Positions 1 through 7,972 of a stretch of 64,000 bases of DNA are shown here, piece by piece (positions within the stretch are counted from its first letter, which is position 1; every line of letters begins with the position of its first letter). The position numbers and the translations under genes were made by a program. The notes below the pieces were generated by a model that saw nothing but the letters and a program-made list of their open reading frames with translations, made no database searches and was not told the DNA's origin. Source of the DNA: Lautropia mirabilis. GTDB lineage: Bacteria; Pseudomonadota; Gammaproteobacteria; Burkholderiales; Burkholderiaceae_E. The DNA lies in assembly GCF_900637555.1 (NCBI RefSeq), contig NZ_LR134378.1:2676001-2740000 (forward strand), read 5' to 3'.

Positions 1-831
1 GAGCTTGCAGAAGTACATGTCGAAGTCGCGCAGGAACGCATCCAGCCCGTACACGTCCGACAGCGCAATGCCCAGGTCGCCGCGGTACTCGCGCGCCCAG
101 GTCTCGAAGGCAAAGATCTGCGAATCACGCAGCCGCGGCCCCAACGCCTGGCAGGCCTGCAGGTACTCGTGCGCCATCGTGCCCAGCGGCCGCAGCCCGT
201 AGCGCATCGCCAGCATCACGTTCGACGTGCCAGTCAGCACATCGCCCAGCCGTTCCTTGCAGACCTGCAGCACCTCCTCCTGCCAGCGCGCCGAGAAGCG
301 CCGGCGCGTGCCGTAGTCGGCAATGCGGATGCCCTCCATCTCCGGATCGTCCACGATGGTGGCAATCTTCTCGTCCAGCCGCCGGCGTCCCTCGTCGTAG
401 TCCGGGTTGGGTGCCAGCCGTCGGAAATACAGCTCGTTGACGATGGCCAGCACCGGGATCTCGAAGAGGATGGTGTGCAGCCACGGCCCCTTGATGACGA
501 TATCGATCTCGCCGTTGCCCTGCGGCGCCGGTGCAACCGAGATGTACTTGCGATTCATCTGGAAAAGACCGAGAAAGTCGATGAAATCGCTCTTGAGGAA
601 GCGGAACTGCCGCAGGTAGTCCAGCTCCTCGTCGGTGAAGCGCAGCGAGCACAGCGCCTCGATCTCGCGCTGGATGTCGTCGATGAGCGGCACCAGGTCC
701 ACGCCCTCGTTGCGGCACTTGAAGCGGTACTCCACCTGTGCCCCGGGGAAGTGATGCAGCACCACCTGCATCATCGTGAACTTGTACAGGTCAGTATCGA
801 GTAAAGAGGCAATGATCATCGACTTTTCCAT
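1..831 (-). CDS. pncB: Nicotinate phosphoribosyltransferase, 3' end outside window
   Basis: PncB makes nicotinate mononucleotide from nicotinate, PRPP and ATP in the NAD salvage pathway, in the cytoplasm. Reading down from the ATG at 829-831, the protein starts [20 protein letters not shown] and continues with the conserved segments [43 protein letters not shown], the GTSNVMLA segment and [15 protein letters not shown], all typical of the family. The frame stays open to base 1, so 277 N-terminal residues are visible and about a third of the protein is missing. It is divergent from fdxA, with 79 bp between the two starts. No other assignment is likely. Confidence 0.93.
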   Translation of the reverse strand, partial: MEKSMIIASLLDTDLYKFTMMQVVLHHFPGAQVEYRFKCRNEGVDLVPLIDDIQREIEALCSLRFTDEELDYLRQFRFLKSDFIDFLGLFQMNRKYISVAPAPQGNGEIDIVIKGPWLHTILFEIPVLAIVNELYFRRLAPNPDYDEGRRRLDEKIATIVDDPEMEGIRIADYGTRRRFSARWQEEVLQVCKERLGDVLTGTSNVMLAMRYGLRPLGTMAHEYLQACQALGPRLRDSQIFAFETWAREYRGDLGIALSDVYGLDAFLRDFDMYFCKL

Positions 832-910
832 GAATTCAGGATCGCCAGACCGGCATGCAAGAGGATAAAATACTGCCCTCTTCTATCATCTTCATACCTG
901 TCACGCTGCA
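832..910 (+). promoter_or_regulatory. Divergent pncB/fdxA intergenic region with a probable fdxA promoter
   Basis: The 79-bp gap between the divergent starts holds a -10-like TAAAAT at 866-871, about 40 bp before the fdxA ATG. No clear -35 box or operator is visible. It must contain the promoters of both genes; the exact elements are inferred. Confidence 0.35.
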
Positions 911-1234
911 ATGGCCCACATCGTGCTCGATAATTGCATCCGCTGCAAATACACCGACTGCGTCGATGTATGCCCGGTGGACTGCTTCCGGGAAGGTCCC
1001 AACATGCTCGTCATCGATCCCGATGAGTGTATCGACTGTGCCGTCTGCGTGCCGGAATGCCCCGCGGAAGCCATTGTCGCCGAGGAAGACGTGCCTGGCG
1101 ATCAGGAAAACTTCATCGCCATCAACGCCGAGAAGGCGCCCAACTGGCCGGCCATCACCCGCAGCAAGTCGCCGCTTGAAGACGCCGACGACTGGAACGG
1201 CACCCCCAACAAGCTGCAGTACCTGGAAGGCTGA
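911..1234 (+). CDS. fdxA: Ferredoxin FdxA, 7Fe-8S type
   Basis: This 107-residue low-potential ferredoxin carries one [3Fe-4S] and one [4Fe-4S] cluster and shuttles electrons in the cytoplasm. The cysteine pattern matches Azotobacter-type ferredoxin I: C9, C17 and C50 as the 3Fe ligands and C21, C40, C43 and C46 as the 4Fe ligands, with an extra free C25. The length and the C-terminal tail (residues 60-107, ending in KLQYLEG) are normal for proteobacterial FdxA. It stands alone between divergent pncB and a GC-rich hairpin at 1242-1260. The physiological partner is not visible. Confidence 0.95.
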   Translation: MAHIVLDNCIRCKYTDCVDVCPVDCFREGPNMLVIDPDECIDCAVCVPECPAEAIVAEEDVPGDQENFIAINAEKAPNWPAITRSKSPLEDADDWNGTPNKLQYLEG

Positions 1235-1241
1235 CCCTGTC

Positions 1242-1260
1242 GGCGGGCATTACGCCCGCC
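1242..1260 (+). terminator. Hairpin after fdxA
   Basis: A 7-bp perfect stem (GGCGGGC, loop ATTAC, GCCCGCC) starts 7 bp after the fdxA stop codon. Only a weak T-rich run follows, so termination is probable but not certain. Confidence 0.5.
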
Positions 1261-1460
1261 CCTGCTTTCCTGTCCCGAATGGCCATCCGGCCGACGCTCT
1301 TTCGCCTCCTCCCATCCTATCAATATATCTGAGATTGGGTAGGACTCTCATTCAGAATGACCCCTAGGGATATTGCTGGCACCCAGGCAAGGGAAAGTCG
1401 TGTTTTTTGCAACACACGGTCTGTCAAGGATTGTCCACCCATGATCACTACAATCGGACC

Positions 1461-2207
1461 ATGGCCCCATCCCTTCAGCCGATGACCGCCGTGGCCCTGG
1501 TCGATGCCATCGACCGGCTGCTGCCCCAGACCCAGTGCCGGCGCTGCGGCTACGACGACTGCCATGCCTATGCCGGCGCCATCGCCCGCGGCGAGGCCGC
1601 CATCGATCGCTGCCCGCCGGGCGCCGACGCCACCATCCAGGCCCTGGCCAGGCTGCTCGACCAGCCGGTCGTGCCGCTGGCGGCAGACCTGGAGCCCATG
1701 CCCGTGCGGCATGTGGTCCGCATCGACCCCCTGCACTGCATCGGCTGTACCAAGTGCATCCTGGCCTGTCCGGTCGACGCCATCGTGGGCGCCCCGCGTT
1801 TTCAGCACCAGGTGCTGACCGACCGCTGCACCGGCTGCGAACTGTGCCTGCCGCCCTGCCCCACCGACTGCATTTCCCTGGTGCCACTGGCCAGCCCCTG
1901 GCAGGCATCCGATGCCCGGCTCGGCCGCCAGCACCACCAGCGCCGTGACCAGCGGCTGAAGGGCACACATGCCACCAGCCCGCGTTCCGCAGAAGATGTC
2001 TCCGCCGGGAACGGCAGCGCCGACATCACCACCGGCCATGCCGCCCCTCGGGCAGAATCCCCCACGACCGGACCGGCAGCACCCGGAACCGCAGACACCC
2101 TGCTCCGCGACCCCAACGTCGCCCTGGTCGACACCGACGAGAAGGCCCGCCGCCTGGCCGCCATCCGTGCCCGCATCCGGATGCCCCGCCCACGACCCAC
2201 TGCATGA
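1461..2207 (+). CDS. rsxB: Orphan RnfB/RsxB-type iron-sulfur protein
   Basis: This 248-residue protein resembles the RnfB/RsxB subunit of Rnf electron-transport complexes. An Fes-type 4Fe-4S motif uses C26, C29, C34 and C51 (CRRCGYDDCHAYA). Two bacterial ferredoxin motifs follow at C93-C103 (CIGCTKCILACP) and C123-C133 (CTGCELCLPPCP). It lacks the N-terminal membrane helix of complete RnfB, and no other rnf gene is in the window. Residues after about 145 are a low-complexity tail. I chose the ATG at 1461 because the upstream part of the frame has no family similarity. The stop overlaps nth by 4 bp (ATGA), which suggests translational coupling. A role in supplying electrons or clusters to iron-sulfur enzymes is inference. 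Confidence 0.85.
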   Translation: MAPSLQPMTAVALVDAIDRLLPQTQCRRCGYDDCHAYAGAIARGEAAIDRCPPGADATIQALARLLDQPVVPLAADLEPMPVRHVVRIDPLHCIGCTKCILACPVDAIVGAPRFQHQVLTDRCTGCELCLPPCPTDCISLVPLASPWQASDARLGRQHHQRRDQRLKGTHATSPRSAEDVSAGNGSADITTGHAAPRAESPTTGPAAPGTADTLLRDPNVALVDTDEKARRLAAIRARIRMPRPRPTA

Positions 2208-2884
2208 GCCCCGCAAACCGCCAGGAGATGTTCCGGCGTCTGGCCGCCGCCAATCCCGATCCCCAGTCCGAACTGGAATACGGCAGCCCCTATCAGCTGC
2301 TGGCCGCCGTGCTGCTCTCGGCCCAGGCCACCGACAAGAGCGTCAACATCGTCACCCGACGGCTCTTTCCGCTGGCCCCCACCCCGCAGGCCATGGTCGA
2401 GCTGGGGCTGGAGAACATCACCGAAGCCATCCGCACCATCGGGCTCTTCCGCAACAAGGCGAAGAACCTGCTGGCCATGAGCCAGATCCTCATCGACCAG
2501 CATGGCGGCGAAGTGCCCGATGACCGCGCCGCCCTCGAAGCCCTGCCTGGCGTCGGCCGCAAGACCGCCAACGTCGTCCTGAACGTTGCCTTCGGCCACC
2601 CCACCATCGCCGTGGACACCCACATCTTCCGGGTCTCCAACCGCACCGGCCTGGCCCCGGGCAAGAATGTCGAGGAAGTGGAGCAGAAGCTGCTGAAAGT
2701 CGTGCCCAGGGATTACCGCCAGAACGCCCATCACTGGCTCATCCTGCACGGCCGCTACATCTGCAAGGCGCGCACGCCCGAGTGCTGGCGCTGCCCCATC
2801 ACGGACCTCTGCCCCTACCAGCCCAAGACCCTGCCCCCACCCCGCAAGTCGGCGCTGGACCGGGCGCCACGCTCCAAGGCATGA
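2204..2884 (+). CDS. nth: Endonuclease III
   Basis: A bifunctional DNA glycosylase/AP lyase that removes oxidised pyrimidines in base-excision repair. The helix-hairpin-helix motif LPGVGRKTANVV (114-125) contains the catalytic Lys120, and Asp138 lies in VDTHIFRV. The C-terminal [4Fe-4S] loop has C187, C194, C197 and C203 with the classic C-x6-C-x2-C-x5-C spacing. These positions equal those of the E. coli enzyme. At 226 residues it is slightly longer than usual because of a basic tail after the cluster. It overlaps the rsxB-like gene by 4 bp and is probably co-transcribed with it. Confidence 0.96.
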   Translation: MSPANRQEMFRRLAAANPDPQSELEYGSPYQLLAAVLLSAQATDKSVNIVTRRLFPLAPTPQAMVELGLENITEAIRTIGLFRNKAKNLLAMSQILIDQHGGEVPDDRAALEALPGVGRKTANVVLNVAFGHPTIAVDTHIFRVSNRTGLAPGKNVEEVEQKLLKVVPRDYRQNAHHWLILHGRYICKARTPECWRCPITDLCPYQPKTLPPPRKSALDRAPRSKA

Positions 2885-3041
2885 ACCATCAGGGCACGGG
2901 ACGACAGGGGATGAAGCACCGGCGCGCCCTGCCCACGCTGGCCCCCTGTCCGCACCATGCCCCACCCTCCCGCCCTGCGCCTGCCGTAACCGCCCCATAA
3001 CCTCCCTGACGCAACGCCTGACCGGCCCTTCCCCTACGCCC

Positions 3042-3557
3042 ATGCTCTTCAATCCCTCCGTCGCCGACGTGCGCCGCTACTTCTGCAACGTCTGGAAGAA
3101 ACACCAGCAAGGCACCCCGCTGGAGCCCCTGGAGATGGTCGCCCTGCAATGGATCGGCCAGCACCCTGAATATCACGACGAGCTGGCTGACCTGGATCGG
3201 GCGCTGGAAGCCGACTACAGCCCCGAAGCCGGCCGCAGCAACCCCTTCCTGCACCTGTCGCTGCACCTGGCCATCAGCGAGCAGCGCGGCATCGACCAGC
3301 CCCGCGGCATCCGCCAGGCCATGGACGTGCTGGAGGCGAAGCTGGGCAGTGCCCACGACGCCGCCCACGTCGTGCAGGAATGTCTGGTCGAGGCCCTGTG
3401 GCAATCACAGCGGCACGGCCGCCCGCTGGATGGCAACGCCTACGTGAATGCCGTGCGCCAGAAAGCCGGCCTGCCCCCCATGCCACCGGACTACTCCGCC
3501 GGCCCGGGCGGATACGGCGGCGGCACGGGCGCCGGCGGCAACATCATCACCCGCTGA
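3042..3557 (+). CDS. DUF1841 family protein
   Basis: A 171-residue protein beginning MLFNPSVADVRRYFCNVWKK, the signature start of the DUF1841 family found in beta- and gammaproteobacteria. The body (about 1-145) is alpha-helical, with the conserved HPEYH and NPFLHLSLHLAI segments. The last 25 residues are a Gly-rich tail (GPGGYGGGTGAGG). Members have no established function. It lies on the same strand 157 bp after nth and could share its transcript. Confidence 0.85.
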   Translation: MLFNPSVADVRRYFCNVWKKHQQGTPLEPLEMVALQWIGQHPEYHDELADLDRALEADYSPEAGRSNPFLHLSLHLAISEQRGIDQPRGIRQAMDVLEAKLGSAHDAAHVVQECLVEALWQSQRHGRPLDGNAYVNAVRQKAGLPPMPPDYSAGPGGYGGGTGAGGNIITR

Positions 3558-3719
3558 GCGCCACCGCAACCGCCGATCGACGGCCCAGGCGCCAGGATGC
3601 CTCGCCTGCCCGTCAGAATGCGCTTCAAGTCAGAGTTCCTTCCTTTATCCCCCAACAAAACCCTTCGGGCCGGATTGATCCGCCCCATCATGCCGGCTGT
3701 CAGCCCGGCCCTTCACATC

Positions 3720-4982
3720 ATGACCAAGAAACACATCACCTTCCAGAATGCCAGCGGCCAGGAACTGGCGGGCATCCTGGATCTGCCCGACAACCCCTGC
3801 GCCTTCGCCCTCTTCGCCCACTGCTTCACCTGCGGCAAGGACGTCAAGGCTGCTGCCCGCATCAGCCGCGCCCTGCAGGCACGCGGCGTGGCCGTGATGC
3901 GCTTCGACTTCACCGGCCTGGGCGCCAGTGAGGGCGACTTCGCCGACAGCAACTTCACCTCCAACGTCACCGACCTGCTGGCCGCCGCCGACTTCCTGCG
4001 GCGCGAATACCAGGCGCCGGCCCTGCTGATCGGCCACAGCCTGGGCGGTGCTGCCGTGCTGGCCGCGGCCCAGGGCATTCCCGAAGCCCGTGCCGTCACC
4101 ACCATCGCTGCACCGGCCGAGCCCAGCCACGTCCTGCGGCAGTTCCGCAAGGACCTGGATGCCATCCGCGCGCACGGCGAATCTGCCGTCTCGCTGGCCG
4201 GCCGCCAGTTCACCATCAAGCGCCAGTTCCTGGAAGACGTGGCCGGCCAGGACCAGGCCAGCCGCATCGCCCGACTGGGCAAGGCCCTGCTGGTCTTTCA
4301 CTCACCGCAAGACGCCACGGTCGCCATCGAACAGGCCCAGAAAATCTACGAAGCCGCCCGCCACCCCAAGAGCTTCATCTCGCTGGACGGCGCCGACCAC
4401 CTGCTCTCGCGCGCCGAAGACGCCGAATACGTCGCCAGCTGCATCGTCGCCTGGGCATCGCGCTACCTGGACCCTGCCGTCCAGTCCAGCAGCCCCGAAC
4501 CCAAGGTCCCGGCCGTTCCCGTCAAACCCGACCTGGCCCCCGGCCATGTCCTTGTCACCGAACTGAACCACCAGTTCCTGCGTGGCCTGCAGGCCGGTCG
4601 CCATACCCTGGTGGCCGACGAACCCGAAGCCATGGGCGGCACCAACCTGGGTCCCGATCCCTACACGCTGCTGCTCTCGGCCCTGGGCACCTGCACCTCC
4701 ATGACCATCCGCATGTACGCCAACCGCAAGGGCCTGCAGCTGGATGACGTGAAGGTGGAGCTGCACCATCGACGCATCACCCGGCCCGCAGCCCCGCAGG
4801 CATCGGGGGCGCCGAACGGCGCAGCCGCCGATGAGGTTGTCGACATCCTTGAGCGGGAGATCACCCTGACCGGCAACCTCACCGACGCAGAGCGCCAGCG
4901 CGTGCTGGAGATCGCCGATCGCTGCCCCGTGCACAGGACACTCACCGGCCACATCGAGATCAACACCCGATCGAAAGCCTGA
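3720..4982 (+). CDS. Alpha/beta hydrolase-OsmC fusion protein
   Basis: This 420-residue protein joins two enzyme folds. Residues 1 to about 265 form an alpha/beta hydrolase with the nucleophile elbow GHSLGG (Ser107), an acidic residue in SPQDATV and a histidine in GADHLL, giving a complete Ser-Asp-His set. Residues from about 285 form an OsmC/Ohr domain with its two redox cysteines in LGTCTSM and DRCPVHRTL, expected to reduce organic or acyl peroxides. This bifunctional architecture is known in proteobacteria. I chose the ATG at 3720 (MTKKHITF) over the upstream start at 3597 because family similarity begins there. The physiological substrate is unknown. Confidence 0.88.
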   Translation: MTKKHITFQNASGQELAGILDLPDNPCAFALFAHCFTCGKDVKAAARISRALQARGVAVMRFDFTGLGASEGDFADSNFTSNVTDLLAAADFLRREYQAPALLIGHSLGGAAVLAAAQGIPEARAVTTIAAPAEPSHVLRQFRKDLDAIRAHGESAVSLAGRQFTIKRQFLEDVAGQDQASRIARLGKALLVFHSPQDATVAIEQAQKIYEAARHPKSFISLDGADHLLSRAEDAEYVASCIVAWASRYLDPAVQSSSPEPKVPAVPVKPDLAPGHVLVTELNHQFLRGLQAGRHTLVADEPEAMGGTNLGPDPYTLLLSALGTCTSMTIRMYANRKGLQLDDVKVELHHRRITRPAAPQASGAPNGAAADEVVDILEREITLTGNLTDAERQRVLEIADRCPVHRTLTGHIEINTRSKA

Positions 4983-5035
4983 AGGCAGCACCCGGGACAC
5001 TGCCGGGCCCCTCGCCCGGCAGCCCGCCGCCTGCC

Positions 5036-5521
5036 TCACCCTTCCGTCGCCACGCTCACCGGCTGGGCCTCCAGCGCCTGCAGCCCGGCCGGCGAAATGG
5101 CCACCAGAAAGCCACGCTTGCCGCCGTTGATGTAGATCACCGGCAGATCCAGGATCGTGCGCTCCACATACACCGGCAGCCGCGTCTTCGTGCCGAACGG
5201 GCTCGTGCCTCCCACCAGATAGCCCGTCCACTTGTTGGCCTGCTTCGGGTCCGCCGGCTCGATGTGCTTCATGCCCAGCTCGCGCGCCAGGTTGCGCGTG
5301 GAAATCTGGCGATCGCCGTGCATCAGCACGATCAGCCCCTTCTTCTGCTCGTTCTCCAGCACGATGGTCTTGATGACCTGATGCTCGGGCACCCCCAGAC
5401 TCTCGGCCGAATGCGCCGTGCCGCCATGCTCCACATACGGATACAGATGCGGCTCGAAATCGATATGGTGCTCGCGCAGGAAACGCACCGCCGTCGTCAC
5501 CGGATAGTCTGGCTTGCTCAT
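5036..5521 (-). CDS. ybaK: YbaK/EbsC family Cys-tRNA(Pro) deacylase
   Basis: A 161-residue trans-editing protein that hydrolyses misacylated Cys-tRNA(Pro). Family hallmarks are TAVRFLREHHIDFE near the N-terminus, the substrate-pocket lysine in VIKTIVL and the glycine loop YLVGGTSPFGTK. The ATG at 5521 (MSKPDYPVT) fits known family starts; the upstream part of the frame is unlike anything in the family. It is convergent with the hydrolase-OsmC gene, 53 bp away. Confidence 0.92.
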   Translation of the reverse strand: MSKPDYPVTTAVRFLREHHIDFEPHLYPYVEHGGTAHSAESLGVPEHQVIKTIVLENEQKKGLIVLMHGDRQISTRNLARELGMKHIEPADPKQANKWTGYLVGGTSPFGTKTRLPVYVERTILDLPVIYINGGKRGFLVAISPAGLQALEAQPVSVATEG

Positions 5522-5638
5522 GCTCTCGGGTCGCAGATCGCGCCGGCCCCTGCCGGCCCACGCCTGCCGTGAACCTCCCGGACACAGTGTAGCCGGCATC
5601 CGGCCCCCCCACCGGGCCTCATGACCCCTCGCCCGCCA

Positions 5639-5677
5639 GGGATCCTCTGAACGGCCCTTGCGGCCGTCGCATCTCCG
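5639..5677 (+). repeat. Solitary end of a dispersed inverted-repeat element
   Basis: GGGATCCTCTGAAC at 5639-5652, a 7-nt spacer, then GCGGCCGTCGCATC from 5660 reproduce the left end of the 160-bp element at 56033-56192 (spacer 8 nt there). The opposite end is not found nearby, so this is a fragment or solo end. It lies just upstream of the tandem lipoprotein pair. Confidence 0.65.
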
Positions 5678-5701
5678 GAAAGCGATCAAGAAACACTTAC
5701 G

Positions 5702-5745
5702 ACCAAAACGTAAGAATTTTTAGCCAATGTTAGATTTGTCGACGC
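5702..5745 (+). promoter_or_regulatory. Upstream box shared by the two lipoprotein genes, copy 1
   Basis: An AT-rich stretch containing AAACGTAAGAATTTTTAG and ending in GTCGACGCTC is closely matched at 7860-7900, upstream of the second lipoprotein gene (AAATGTAAGAACTTTCAC and GTCGACACTC). Both lie about 70-110 bp before their start codons, so the promoter or operator was duplicated with the gene. The bound factor is unknown. Confidence 0.6.
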
Positions 5746-5815
5746 TCATTGTGTCGATATTCATAATGCTCTGCAAAACACGATCCCCACGGAGACATTT
5801 CATGAGGAAGAACCC

Positions 5816-7660
5816 ATGAGCATCAACACTCGCCACGCCCTGCATCCCCTGGCCCTGGCCGTGACCCTGGCGCTGGCCGCCTGCGGCGGCAACCAGGACA
5901 CACCCCAGACCAGCGCCCCCGGTCCGCAGACCAAGGCCGATACCGGCCTGCCGGCCACCACGCTGGACACCGCCGACACGCCGGAAGCTGCCCGGACATC
6001 CGCTTCGGGTCGTGCCACCAAGGCCGTGGCCACCGCCGACACCCCGCCCCTCTCGGAAAACCGGAAGATGCTGCGAGGCGACGTGCTGATCCAGGCGCTG
6101 CTGTCGCGCACGGCACGCCTTGACGCCCAGAACAACCCGCAGACCGCCTGGCTGTCACCCGAGACCTACACCTGGGGCTCCCTGGGCGCGGGTCAACAAG
6201 GCAGCAACCCGTCTGTTGTCCCCGTGGTGCTGGCCAACCAGGACATCCGTCCCACCGACGCGAACACCGCCGCCCTGGGTCGTCACTACTATCAGTTCGA
6301 GATCAGTCAGGGGCCCCGCCGGCTCATCAATGATCCATTGATGCTGAACATCGCCAGCCAGACACTGCGCTTCGGCCTGTCTGCCGCGGGCCTGCCCAAT
6401 GGCGGCACCGGTGCGGCCCAGGCCGCCGCTGGCGCGCTGGAGATCGGCACCCAGGCTCAGGCCGAGCGAACCCCTTCAAGCGCTGATCAGGATCAGTACG
6501 CCCCCCCCACCACCACCCGGGAAACTCTGGTCGCCAAGACGGTCACGACGATTCAACCCAACGAAGTCTACGACCTGGACAAATGGAAGCATGAATGGGA
6601 AAGCTCCGATCCGGCCGCCTCCTCCCAGGCATCGGTCTTCGCGCAACCTGGTGAGAACGCCAACCAGTTTTCCACCTGCGCCCAGTTCAAGCCGAAATAC
6701 ACCGAATTCGAGACCCTGTGTGATGTCTGGGAAGTGCCTGCCGGCTGGAAGGCTGGTCAGCCCCTCAAGCACGTGACCCAGACATTCAGCAGGAAGCTGC
6801 ACTTCGAGATAGGCGGCAGCTACGGCGAACGGAGCTGGAGCAACCGCAAGGCCCCGCAATACATCAACGCAGAGAGCCTGAAGACCACGACCGAGGCCGT
6901 GAATGACCGGGGCGTGAGCGGTGCGGTGCTGGCCGCCATGCTGGATGCCTTCACCCCCCGTGCCAAGGGCATGCAGCGCCTGCCGGCCTACGCCACAGCC
7001 AGCCTCGCTCCCTACAAACGGCCTGCCTCCAGTCTGGATCCGCAGCGTGTCTCGTTCCACCACGACAGCCGGGCCACCACCTATGCTGACGGCAGTGCCG
7101 ACACGGCCACCTATTCGCCGGCCACCGGTAGCTACCTGTACGTGTTCAGCACCGGCGCATGGCTGAGCGAACAGGTACCCAACACACGCTCCCGGGACTA
7201 CCCGCAGAACACGCTGGCCATTCATGTGAACGCCAACGCCCAGGGCCTGACGCTGCCCCGCTGGTCCGGCCTGAACGTCCGCGGCCGCAACTGGGAACTG
7301 AAGGCCACGCAGGTCTACGAGGGTGAACAGCTCAGCGGCGACCGTTCAGCCCTGACCATTGCCGCCAACAAGCAGATCATGTTCGGCATTCCCGTCCAGT
7401 CCTGGTACGACGAAAAGAACAATCCCTATGCCCAGGTACAGCTGATCATCCAGCAGAGCCAGCCCAACCCGCGCACCGTGGACATGTGCTGGTACGTATC
7501 CGTGTTCCTGAGCGAATTTGGCCGGTACTGCACCACATGGACGGTGCCCGAAGGCTGGACACCGGGCCAGCCCCTGCTTCCGCAGGGCTACCACGCCGAA
7601 ACCGACAGGCCCAGTGACAATGGCGTCCCGACCTGGAGCACCCAGGCCAAGGGCCAGTGA
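5816..7660 (+). CDS. Large predicted lipoprotein with internal C-C-W repeat, copy 1
   Basis: A 614-residue predicted lipoprotein of unknown function. A signal peptide (1-22) ends in a lipobox (ALAAC, lipidated Cys23), followed by a Thr/Ala-rich linker to about residue 75. Two copies of a cysteine-hairpin motif are visible: C288-x13-C302 followed by DVWEVPAGWKAGQPL, and C558-x13-C572 followed by TTWTVPEGWTPGQPL. The shared W-x-VPxGWxxGQPL core suggests an internally duplicated, disulfide-stabilised domain. GAGGAAG at 5804-5810 supports the ATG at 5816. The neighbour at 7973 is a paralogue over most of its length. Outer-membrane or surface location is inferred from the lipobox; export and binding roles are unknown. 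Confidence 0.85.
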   Translation: MSINTRHALHPLALAVTLALAACGGNQDTPQTSAPGPQTKADTGLPATTLDTADTPEAARTSASGRATKAVATADTPPLSENRKMLRGDVLIQALLSRTARLDAQNNPQTAWLSPETYTWGSLGAGQQGSNPSVVPVVLANQDIRPTDANTAALGRHYYQFEISQGPRRLINDPLMLNIASQTLRFGLSAAGLPNGGTGAAQAAAGALEIGTQAQAERTPSSADQDQYAPPTTTRETLVAKTVTTIQPNEVYDLDKWKHEWESSDPAASSQASVFAQPGENANQFSTCAQFKPKYTEFETLCDVWEVPAGWKAGQPLKHVTQTFSRKLHFEIGGSYGERSWSNRKAPQYINAESLKTTTEAVNDRGVSGAVLAAMLDAFTPRAKGMQRLPAYATASLAPYKRPASSLDPQRVSFHHDSRATTYADGSADTATYSPATGSYLYVFSTGAWLSEQVPNTRSRDYPQNTLAIHVNANAQGLTLPRWSGLNVRGRNWELKATQVYEGEQLSGDRSALTIAANKQIMFGIPVQSWYDEKNNPYAQVQLIIQQSQPNPRTVDMCWYVSVFLSEFGRYCTTWTVPEGWTPGQPLLPQGYHAETDRPSDNGVPTWSTQAKGQ

Positions 7661-7754
7661 GCCATGATGGGGTTTCATCAGCCCCGTTGACACCGGGTCT
7701 GCCCACGTGAAGCCACAGCCGGGCGAAAGCCTGGCTGCACGGCCCATACGTTCC

Positions 7755-7785
7755 GAGGGGTTCCCTGAAATTCAGGGAACCCCTC
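7755..7785 (+). terminator. 15-bp near-perfect inverted repeat after lipoprotein copy 1
   Basis: GAGGGGTTCCCTGAA, one central A, then TTCAGGGAACCCCTC form a strong hairpin about 95 bp after the stop. No T-run follows. It could be a terminator, an mRNA 3' stabiliser or a binding site for a dimeric protein. Confidence 0.5.
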
Positions 7786-7859
7786 TGTCCATCCAGATGC
7801 TGCTGGCCCGTTAAATTCCCGAATGGGACAATGATTCGCAACCTATATAAATTCGACGC

Positions 7860-7905
7860 AAATGTAAGAACTTTCACGCGCTATTAAATCGGTCGACACT
7901 CCGCA
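7860..7905 (+). promoter_or_regulatory. Upstream box shared by the two lipoprotein genes, copy 2
   Basis: This stretch matches the region at 5702-5745 (see there), with the same order AAAnGTAAGAAnTTT and then GTCGACnCTC. In both copies a cACGGAGACnAT segment lies closer to the start codon. Confidence 0.6.
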
Positions 7906-7972
7906 GACTGCTCTCCATACTGACCACAGAACAAGAAGAACACTTCACGGAGACCATCACGCGGAGAGACTC

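Noticed and set aside
5802-5819. ATG-started 5-codon frame just before lipoprotein copy 1
   Set aside because: It overlaps the ribosome binding site of the ATG at 5816 and is too short to be more than coincidence.
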